NCBI RefSeq assembly: GCF_041260665.1
Contig: NZ_JBGCCT010000001.1
Coordinates: 248,001-312,000 of the forward strand
DNA: 64,000 nt
Direction: 5' to 3'
From: Catenulispora sp. GP43
GTDB taxonomy: Bacteria > Actinomycetota > Actinomycetes > Streptomycetales > Catenulisporaceae
Under the pieces are notes generated by a model. It was not told where the DNA came from. It worked only from the letters and a program-made list of their open reading frames with translations, and did not search any database. Numbering within the stretch: position 1 is the first letter of the stretch; every line of letters starts with the position of its first letter. The position numbers and the translations under genes were made by a program. Below, piece by piece: positions 1 through 6,242 of the stretch.

Positions 1-1773
1 CGCGGCGTGATCAACGACCGGCCCACCGGCGAGGCGGTCCATCAAGCGCTGTCCGACGCCCGGCTGGACCCGCTGTCGTGCCGCCGGGTGCCGGACACCG
101 AGGACGTGCGGCGCTACGTGGTGGCCACCGAGGGGCACGGCGACGTCGACGCCATCGTGCTGGACCGGGACCAGCAGGCCGCGGGCCTGGTGTACCGGCT
201 CTACCGCCGAGTCCGGCTGCGCGGCCCCGCGCAGCGCCGCAACCTGCTGAGCCTGCGCCGGATGCTGGAGCAGGAGGCGCTGATGTCGTACGCGGTCACC
301 GCCGCCGACATCCGCACCCCCCGGCTGCTGGCCGTGCGCGACCTGGGACCGGACACCGGCATGCTGGCCTACGAGCTGGTCCCGGGGCGCACCCTGGAGC
401 AGCTGGAGCCCGACGAGCTCACCGACGACCTGCTCAGCCAGCTCTGGTCGACGCTCGCCGAGCTCCACGAGCACCAGTTGGCGCACCGCCGGCTGTCCTC
501 CCACGCGTTCGTGATCGACGACGACGGCCGGCCCTGGCTGACCGACCTGCGCCTGGGCGAGGTCGCGGCGGGCACGCTGTCCCGCCGCCTGGACACCGCC
601 GAGATGCTGACCGTCACCAGCCTGTACTTCGGCCACGAGCGCAGCGTCGCGGCCGGCGTGACGAGGCTGGGCGAGGACGACATCGCCGCGGCGCTGCCGA
701 TGCTCCAGCCGGTGATCCTGACCCGCAACACCCGCGCGGCGCTGAAGAAGTCGAAGGGCCTGCTGACCAACATCCAGGAAGCGGTCCAGGCCCTGCACCC
801 CTCGGTGGAACCCGAGCCGGTGAAGCTGGAGCGGTTCGGCCCCCGCGCACTGTTCTCCGCGGTCGGCCTGTCCCTCGCGGCGTACCTGCTGCTGGCCTCG
901 AACTACTCCTGGTCTGGCCTCACCGCGGTGAACTGGTGGTGGACCGCCGCGGTGGCCCTGGCCTCGGCGGGCACGTACGTGGCGGCGGCGATGGCCCTGG
1001 ACGGCTTCGTCCCCGAGAAGCTGAGCTGGGGCCGCACAATCTTGTCGCAGGTGGCGGCCTCCTTCGTGACCCTGGTAGCCCCGGCCGCGGTCGGCGGCGT
1101 CGCGGTGAACACCCGCTACCTGCAGCGCACCGGCCTGCCGACCCGCGCGGCCGTGACAGCGGTCGGCGCCCAGCAGATCACGGGCCTGATCCAGCACCTG
1201 CTGCTGATCCTGATCTTCGGCGTCATCGCCGGCAGCTCCGGCGACAACAGCGGCGGCGGCTCCCACGCCTCCAGCGCCACCCTGATCGCCATCATCCTGG
1301 CCCTGGCCCTGCTGGTCCTGCTGATCGCGACCATCCCCCAGCTCCGCCGCTTCGCGGTGAACCGCCTGCGCCCCCTGGTCGCCGGCATCCTGCCCCGCCT
1401 GATGGACGTGGCCCAGAACCCCCTCAAGCTCGCGACGGGCCTCGGCGGCACCGTGGTCCTGTCCCTGCTGTACATCTTCGCCCTCTGGGCCTCCATCCAG
1501 GCCGCCGCCACCGACGGCCGAGCCGCGAAGATCAACTTCGCGGTGGTCGCCATCGTCTTCCTGACAGCACAGGCCGCGGGCTCGATAGTCCCCACCCCCG
1601 GCGGCGTCGGCGGCGTCGAGGGCGCGCTGATCGGCACGCTGACCACGTTCGGGCGCCTGGACACCGGACTGGCGACGACGGCGGTGCTGCTGTTCCGGCT
1701 GATGACGTTCTGGCTGCCGGTGCTGCCCGGGTGGATCGCTTACAACTACATGACGCGGCGCGGGGAGTTGTAG
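1..1773 (+). CDS. Pseudokinase-like / lysylphosphatidylglycerol synthase-type membrane protein, 5' end cut by window edge
   Basis: The frame is open from base 1, so the GTG at 7 is probably internal. The N-terminal half resembles a small-molecule or protein kinase fold, but the catalytic loop (bases 484-510) reads HRRLSSH instead of HRDxxxxN, and the later segment reads LTDLRLGE. It therefore looks like a degenerate kinase. The C-terminal half has about seven membrane segments and the signature PTPGGVGGVEGA near base 1600, typical of the UPF0104/LPG_synthase_TM family, which flips or modifies lipids in the cytoplasmic membrane. Family members in actinomycetes are usually longer, in line with a missing 5' end. 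The substrate cannot be inferred. The family call is fairly sure and the kinase-dead reading is an inference from two motifs. Confidence 0.75.
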   Translation, partial: RGVINDRPTGEAVHQALSDARLDPLSCRRVPDTEDVRRYVVATEGHGDVDAIVLDRDQQAAGLVYRLYRRVRLRGPAQRRNLLSLRRMLEQEALMSYAVTAADIRTPRLLAVRDLGPDTGMLAYELVPGRTLEQLEPDELTDDLLSQLWSTLAELHEHQLAHRRLSSHAFVIDDDGRPWLTDLRLGEVAAGTLSRRLDTAEMLTVTSLYFGHERSVAAGVTRLGEDDIAAALPMLQPVILTRNTRAALKKSKGLLTNIQEAVQALHPSVEPEPVKLERFGPRALFSAVGLSLAAYLLLASNYSWSGLTAVNWWWTAAVALASAGTYVAAAMALDGFVPEKLSWGRTILSQVAASFVTLVAPAAVGGVAVNTRYLQRTGLPTRAAVTAVGAQQITGLIQHLLLILIFGVIAGSSGDNSGGGSHASSATLIAIILALALLVLLIATIPQLRRFAVNRLRPLVAGILPRLMDVAQNPLKLATGLGGTVVLSLLYIFALWASIQAAATDGRAAKINFAVVAIVFLTAQAAGSIVPTPGGVGGVEGALIGTLTTFGRLDTGLATTAVLLFRLMTFWLPVLPGWIAYNYMTRRGEL

Positions 1774-1796
1774 GTCGCCCGATCGTGGGATTCGGG

Positions 1797-1826
1797 TTGA
1801 GCGACGGGGACGGATCCGGGCATACT
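1797..1826 (+). promoter_or_regulatory. Candidate sigma-70-type promoter downstream of the first gene
   Basis: TTGAGC at 1797-1802 and CATACT at 1821-1826 are separated by 18 bases. This is close to the housekeeping consensus and sits in a non-coding gap, pointing at a short transcript that would end at the hairpin near 1906. There is no reading frame of note behind it. Confidence 0.4.
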
Positions 1827-1832
1827 GGTGGG

Positions 1833-1915
1833 CAGTAGGACGCCGCATCTACGGAAGGTGCGGAAGTGAAGCCGGGAGCGACCGATGGAATCGGGTGCCC
1901 GGCTTCGCGCTTTTT
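1833..1915 (+). ncRNA. Candidate small RNA of about 80 nt
   Basis: This stretch lies between the promoter-like hexamers at 1797-1826 and an intrinsic terminator at 1868-1915. It has an internal CCGCA/TGCGG arm pair, the terminator hairpin and a T run, but no plausible start codon with a ribosome site. It does not match an RNA family I recognise; the 6C RNA was considered and lacks its C-rich loops. It could equally be only the 3' untranslated region of the preceding membrane protein gene. Confidence 0.3.
1868..1915 (+). terminator. Intrinsic terminator
   Basis: GAAGCCGGG (1868-1876) pairs with CCCGGCTTC (1898-1906) and is followed by GCGC and TTTTT at 1911-1915. The T run lies on the plus strand only, so it ends plus-strand transcripts. 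The opposite-strand gene stops at the last T. Confidence 0.7.
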
Positions 1916-2484
1916 CAGAGGTCGACATCGACGACCTGTGTGATCGCTTCCAGATGGCACCAGCTCGCGCCGTCGCCGTTCAACCACCAGGCCACCGCGC
2001 CAGCCACACAGTCGGGCGCCCATAACGCGGGCTCGGCTTCTGAATCCTGAAAGTCCATCCGCACACCCGCCTCCGGCCGACCGGCTCGCCGCCAAGCCTG
2101 TAAGACCTTGAGATCGTTATTGTCCTGCTCCCGCCGCGAATCGAGAATGACTCTCGCCACAGCGTGATCGTCGAGCGCCGCGAGCAGGCTCGCCAGGCAA
2201 AGCCGGCGCGCTCGCTCGCTGGCGACAGCGATTTCATGCAGGCACACCGCGACCACCGGTCGAATCGGCAGGGAGGCAATGGCCGCAGCCAGTTCCGGCT
2301 GCCGATCCGGCCGCTCATAGCGCCAGTGGATGCTCTTCGCTTTTCCCCTCCTCAGCGACTTCAGCGCGTCGCGGACATCATCGAGATCGCGGTCGTCCAC
2401 CAGCACCGCGGCAAGCACATAGAAGCAAATGCCCTCGCCTCGTCGGCGACGCATGCTCTCATCCACATAAGCGGTCAGCACCAC
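1915..2484 (-). CDS. DUF3800-like protein, probably acquired by transfer
   Basis: The 189-residue product starts LTAYVDES, followed by FYVLAAVLVDD, which is the opening pattern of DUF3800 proteins (an aspartate-containing, RNase H-like fold of unproven function often found in accessory regions). GTG at 2484 (or the adjacent GTG at 2481) puts this motif at the N-terminus. A longer frame from GTG 2553 would add 23 residues unlike the family. Neither start has a good ribosome site. Base composition is lower than its neighbours: 2101-2160 has 32 of 60 G+C and 2401-2460 has 38 of 60. It is alone on its strand, with moeZ upstream in the same direction. Function unknown. Confidence 0.6.
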   Translation of the reverse strand: MVLTAYVDESMRRRRGEGICFYVLAAVLVDDRDLDDVRDALKSLRRGKAKSIHWRYERPDRQPELAAAIASLPIRPVVAVCLHEIAVASERARRLCLASLLAALDDHAVARVILDSRREQDNNDLKVLQAWRRAGRPEAGVRMDFQDSEAEPALWAPDCVAGAVAWWLNGDGASWCHLEAITQVVDVDL

Positions 2485-2576
2485 GCCGATCAGCGTATTG
2501 ACCCACAAACACGTCGACCGCTGCCCCAAGCATGAGGCAGCGGCCGACTTCACTCAAAATAGCGAAACAGCGAAAA

Positions 2577-3758
2577 TCAGTAGCTCGGCTTCTCCGGCTC
2601 GATCTGGTTCACCCAGGCCAGCACGCCGCCGCCGACGTGCACCGCGTCCTTGTACCCCGCCGCGTGTACGACGGCCAGTGCCTCGGCGGAGCGCACGCCG
2701 CTCTTGCAGTGCAGCACGATGCGCTTCGTCGGGTCGAGCTTCTCCAGGGCGGTGCCCATCAGGAACTCGCCCTTGGGGATCAGGGTGGCGCCGGGGATGT
2801 TGACGATCTCGTACTCGTTCGGCTCGCGGACGTCGATCAGCTGGATCTTCTCGTCGCCGTCCAGCCACTCCTTGAGCTGCGTGACGGTGATGGTCGAGTC
2901 CTTCGCCGCGTCGGCCGCCTCCTCGGAGATGGCGCCGCAGAAGGCCTCGTAGTCGATCAGCTCGGTGACGGTCGGGTGCTCGCCGCAGACCGCGCAGTCG
3001 GGGTCCTTGCGGACCTTCACCTGGCGGTAGGTCATCTCCAGGGCGTCGTAGATCATCAGCCGGCCGACCAGCGGCTCGCCGATGCCGGCCAGCAGCTTGA
3101 TGGCCTCGTTGACCTGGATGGAGCCGATGGAGGCGCACAGCACGCCCAGGACGCCGCCCTCGGCGCACGACGGGACCATGCCCGGCGGCGGGGGCTCGGG
3201 GTACAGGCAGCGGTAGCAGGGCCCGTACTCCGACCAGAAGACCGAGGCCTGGCCGTCGAAGCGGTAGATCGAGCCCCAGACGTAGGGCTTGTTCAGCAGC
3301 ACGCAGGCGTCGTTGACCAGGTAGCGGGTCGCGAAGTTGTCCGTGCCGTCGACGATCAGGTCGTACTGCGCGAACAGCTCCATCACGTTCGTGGAGTCCA
3401 GCCGCTCCTCGTGCAGGTTGACCTGCACCAGCGGGTTGATCTCCTTGATGGAGTCGCGCGCCGACTCGGCCTTGGAGCGGCCGATGTCGCTCTGGCCGTG
3501 GATGACCTGGCGCTGCAGGTTGGACTCGTCGACCACGTCGAACTCGACGATGCCCAGCGTGCCCACGCCGGCCGCGGCCAGGTACAGCAGCGTCGGGGAG
3601 CCCAGGCCCCCGGCGCCGACGCACAGCACCTTGGCGTTCTTCAGGCGCTTCTGGCCGTCCATGCCCACGTCGGGGATGATCAGGTGGCGCGAGTAGCGGC
3701 GCACCTCTTCCACGCTCAGGTCCGCGGCCGGCTCGACCAGCGGGGGTAGGTTGCTCAC
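2577..3758 (-). CDS. moeZ: MoeZ: E1-like adenylyltransferase fused to a rhodanese domain
   Basis: The 393-residue protein has a ThiF/MoeB domain (nucleotide loop GAGGLGS near residue 48, zinc pairs CYRC and CAVC) and a C-terminal rhodanese domain with active-site Cys in HCKSGVRS. Enzymes of this type adenylate the C-terminus of small ubiquitin-like sulfur carriers (MoaD, CysO, ThiS type) and then thiolate it with sulfur from the rhodanese Cys, feeding molybdopterin, cysteine or thiamine pathways. GTG 3758 is chosen because GGGAG lies five bases upstream and the product begins VSNLPPLVEP as in relatives. A GTG at 3803 would add 15 residues without a better ribosome site. Confidence 0.93.
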   Translation of the reverse strand: MSNLPPLVEPAADLSVEEVRRYSRHLIIPDVGMDGQKRLKNAKVLCVGAGGLGSPTLLYLAAAGVGTLGIVEFDVVDESNLQRQVIHGQSDIGRSKAESARDSIKEINPLVQVNLHEERLDSTNVMELFAQYDLIVDGTDNFATRYLVNDACVLLNKPYVWGSIYRFDGQASVFWSEYGPCYRCLYPEPPPPGMVPSCAEGGVLGVLCASIGSIQVNEAIKLLAGIGEPLVGRLMIYDALEMTYRQVKVRKDPDCAVCGEHPTVTELIDYEAFCGAISEEAADAAKDSTITVTQLKEWLDGDEKIQLIDVREPNEYEIVNIPGATLIPKGEFLMGTALEKLDPTKRIVLHCKSGVRSAEALAVVHAAGYKDAVHVGGGVLAWVNQIEPEKPSY

Positions 3759-3973
3759 AACAGCTCCCAGAGAAGTCTTCGAGGCGCCGGTAATCCGCGG
3801 CATTCAACGACAACCGTCGCACGCCCCGCCCGATTCCCGGACCCCTCGTCCATTTGCCGAGATCGGTACCAGCATCGGCCGCGACCGGGCGCATATCAAG
3901 ATCAACAGCTGTTCCGACAGGTTCGGCGGCCGTTCCGGGTGGAAACAACCTACTCGCGCGTAGACTGCTGACC

Positions 3974-4624
3974 ATGACCACAACCGACGCCGCCTACGCG
4001 GACAGCGCCACGTCCCGGCAACGGTCCGCCAGGCTGCCTCGGAGCGCCCGCCGCAACCAGCTGCTCGGCGCCGCCGAAGAGGTGTTCGTCGCGCAGGGCT
4101 ACCACGCCGCCGCGATGGACGACATCGCCGAGCGCGCCGGCGTCAGCAAGCCGGTGCTCTACCAGCACTTCCCGGGCAAGCTGGAGCTCTACCTGGCGCT
4201 GCTGGACAAGCACTGCGACGCGCTGGTCGCGCAGGTGCGCGGGGCCCTGGCCTCCACCAGCGACAACAAGCTGCGGGTCGCGGCCACCATCGGTGCCTAC
4301 TTCGACTACGTCGAGCACGAGAGCGGCGCCTTCCGCCTGGTCTTCGAGTCCGACCTGAACAACGAGGCGGCGGTCCGCGAGCGCACCCAGCGCGTCACCC
4401 AGGAGTGCGCCGAGGCGATCCGCGACGTCATCGCCACCGACACCGGCCTGTCCGACGAGGAGTCGATGCTGCTGGCCGTCGGCCTGACCGGGATCGCGCA
4501 CGTCACGGCCCGGTACTGGCTGTCCTCCGGCGGCGGCCAGATCCCCCGCGACGCCGCGGCGCGGATCGTGTCGCAACTGGCATGGCGCGGCATCGGGAAC
4601 TTCCCGCGCAAGGATTCTGTCTAG
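3974..4624 (+). CDS. TetR/AcrR-family regulator
   Basis: 216 residues. An N-terminal helix-turn-helix (about residues 25-70; AGVSKPVLYQHFPGK is the recognition helix region) is followed by a helical ligand-binding half. TAGACT at 3961-3966 lies seven bases before the ATG and there is no ribosome site, so a leaderless mRNA is likely. The gene is divergent from moeZ across a 215-base gap and stands 88 bases before the DUF3107 gene. The conserved position beside DUF3107 and a ferritin-like gene in actinomycetes suggests a housekeeping role, but target and ligand are unknown. Confidence 0.88.
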   Translation: MTTTDAAYADSATSRQRSARLPRSARRNQLLGAAEEVFVAQGYHAAAMDDIAERAGVSKPVLYQHFPGKLELYLALLDKHCDALVAQVRGALASTSDNKLRVAATIGAYFDYVEHESGAFRLVFESDLNNEAAVRERTQRVTQECAEAIRDVIATDTGLSDEESMLLAVGLTGIAHVTARYWLSSGGGQIPRDAAARIVSQLAWRGIGNFPRKDSV

Positions 4625-4712
4625 ATAGCTGGCAGGCTTGGAGCGTCGGCGAAACCCTCGCCGGCCGTCAGGCATGCGCACCTGTTGCACCCGAGCACCT
4701 AAGGAAGCCTTC

Positions 4713-4937
4713 GTGGAAATCAAGATCGGCATCCAGCACTCAGCCCGCGAGCTGAGCCTGGAGTCCAACCAGACCTCCGAAGAGGTCGAGGCGGCCGTCG
4801 CCGCCGCGCTCAAGGACGACGGCGTGCTGACCCTCACCGACGACAAGGACCGCAAGGTCCTGGTGCCGGGGAGCAAGATCGCCTACGTCGAGCTCGGCGA
4901 GCCGACCGGCCGCCGCGTCGGCTTCGGGACGATCTGA
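4713..4937 (+). CDS. DUF3107 small protein
   Basis: A 74-residue acidic protein starting VEIKIGIQHSARELSLES and ending VELGEPTGRRVGFGTI, the pattern of the DUF3107 family restricted largely to actinobacteria. GTG 4713 has AAGGA seven bases upstream. It has no membrane segment and no catalytic motif. Function unknown; the family usually neighbours a TetR gene and a DEAD-box helicase, as it does here. Confidence 0.88.
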   Translation: MEIKIGIQHSARELSLESNQTSEEVEAAVAAALKDDGVLTLTDDKDRKVLVPGSKIAYVELGEPTGRRVGFGTI

Positions 4938-4974
4938 CCCGATTCGGGTGATCCAGGTGGGGTAAAAGGGGCGT

Positions 4975-5241
4975 ATGTCCTTTTTCACACTGCTGTGGCT
5001 GGCGGCCCTGGGGCTGGGCATCGGCGCCCTGGGCCGCGCCGTCGTCAAGGACGGCACCCCGATGGCCACGTGGATGACCGCGATCGTCGGCGTGGTCGGG
5101 GCCGTCGGCGGCGGCTCCATCATCCACACGATCCTCGGCAACGGGCACACCGTCGTGGCCACCCTGCTCGGCGCGGCGCTGGCCGCGCTGCTGGTCCTGG
5201 CCATCACCAGCTGGCAGCGGACCCGGGGCGAAGGGTCCTGA
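4975..5241 (+). CDS. Small three-helix membrane protein, GlsB/YeaQ-like
   Basis: 88 residues with three hydrophobic segments (about 5-22, 32-50 and 58-78) separated by short Gly-rich turns, and a basic C-terminus QRTRGEG. The layout fits the GlsB/YeaQ/YmgE family (transglycosylase-associated, stress-induced membrane proteins), though similarity is general rather than motif-based. A purine-rich GGGG-AAAAGGGG tract precedes the ATG. It follows the DUF3107 gene by 37 bases and ends before a strong terminator, so the two are probably cotranscribed. Confidence 0.65.
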   Translation: MSFFTLLWLAALGLGIGALGRAVVKDGTPMATWMTAIVGVVGAVGGGSIIHTILGNGHTVVATLLGAALAALLVLAITSWQRTRGEGS

Positions 5242-5264
5242 GCGACGACATCCGCCCCAGGGAC

Positions 5265-5291
5265 ACGCCGCTCCCCCGAGCGGCGTTTTTT
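5265..5291 (+). terminator. Intrinsic terminator after the DUF3107/membrane protein unit
   Basis: A perfect 9-base stem (ACGCCGCTC at 5265-5273 with GAGCGGCGT at 5278-5286), a CCCC loop and a T run to 5291. The stop codon of the convergent ferritin-like gene overlaps the last T bases. Confidence 0.88.
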
Positions 5292-5979
5292 ACGCGCTCA
5301 GGCCCAGCGTCGCCATCCGGGCCCCGTGCGCCTCGGTCAGCCGCGTCAGCATCTTCCCGACCTCGGCCAGGTCCACCGTGTTCTCGCAGTCCGGTGCCGT
5401 CAGCACCCCCGCGAGCAGCGCTGCGAGCGCCGCGCGCCGGGCCGCGATGTGCTGCGCCTGGGTCAGCGCCTCGCCCATGATGCGCCGGCCCCACAGCGCC
5501 AGCCGCCCGGCGATCTTCGGATCCCGCTCGATCGCGGCGCGCACGTGTTCCACGACGAACGCGCTGTGCCCCAGGTCCTCCAGCACGCCCTCGACCACGG
5601 CCCGCGAGTCCGGGTCCAGGTACCGCGCCGCCTCGCGATAGAAGTCCGCGGTCAGCGTGTCGCCGATGTAGGCCTTGACCAGCGACTCCAGCCAGCCCGA
5701 GGGCTTGGTGTGCTCGTGGAAGGCGTCGACCGGCCCGGCGAACGGCTCCATCGCCTCGGTGGGATCGGCGCCGAGCTCGGTCAGCCGGTCCCGGACCCGC
5801 CGGAAGTGGCCGAACTCCGCCGCCGCCATGCCGGCGACCTGTGCTTTGCCGTCGAGCGTCGGGGCCAGCGAGGAGTCGGCGGCGAGCCGCTCGAACGCCG
5901 TGAGCTCTCCGTAAGCGACCAAACCCAGAAAGTCAGTGACAGCGATCTCATACGACATGGCGGTCGCCGAAGAAGTCAT
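5290..5979 (-). CDS. Ferritin-like (MiaE-type) diiron-fold protein
   Basis: The 229-residue helical protein carries EFGHF and EDLGHSAF (two ExxH pairs) plus DTLTADFYREAARYLD, the pattern of the MiaE-like ferritin-fold family of actinobacteria. MiaE proteins hydroxylate the ms2i6A37 tRNA base using a diiron site, but whether the actinobacterial group does so is not established. TAAACT (5986-5991) is six bases before the ATG at 5979, so the gene is probably leaderless. It is convergent with the membrane-protein gene and divergent from the helicase. Confidence 0.75.
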   Translation of the reverse strand: MTSSATAMSYEIAVTDFLGLVAYGELTAFERLAADSSLAPTLDGKAQVAGMAAAEFGHFRRVRDRLTELGADPTEAMEPFAGPVDAFHEHTKPSGWLESLVKAYIGDTLTADFYREAARYLDPDSRAVVEGVLEDLGHSAFVVEHVRAAIERDPKIAGRLALWGRRIMGEALTQAQHIAARRAALAALLAGVLTAPDCENTVDLAEVGKMLTRLTEAHGARMATLGLSA

Positions 5980-6242
5980 AGGGGCAGTTTATTCAGGTCT
6001 TTTCCGTCGGGTACACTGTCCGTGACTAGCAGGATGCCCGGTCGGTGGCCCGATCGGCTCCGACCCACTGCGGCAAACCGGATCCACAGCGGATCCCCAC
6101 AAAGCCGCGAGGTCGCTCGCTCCTCCGGAAGACTTCATCACCGGGGTCGACGCGAGCACGTACGCAAGCAGCACACCTAGCACCGTGCTGGCCCCTCGCG
6201 CAGTGCCGCTCAACAGAAGAGGCATAAATCATCAGCGCTGTC
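5980..6242. promoter_or_regulatory. Divergent intergenic region upstream of the helicase gene
   Basis: 263 bases. On the plus strand TACACT at 6012-6017 is a possible -10 box for the helicase, which would leave a 5' untranslated leader of over 200 bases. Long leaders are common in RNA-helicase genes under autoregulation. A short direct repeat CGGATCC occurs twice near 6080. I see no riboswitch fold that I recognise. Confidence 0.3.

Noticed and set aside
1833-1915. 6C RNA or a known riboswitch
   Set aside because: The two C-rich loops of 6C are missing and no known riboswitch core could be recognised.
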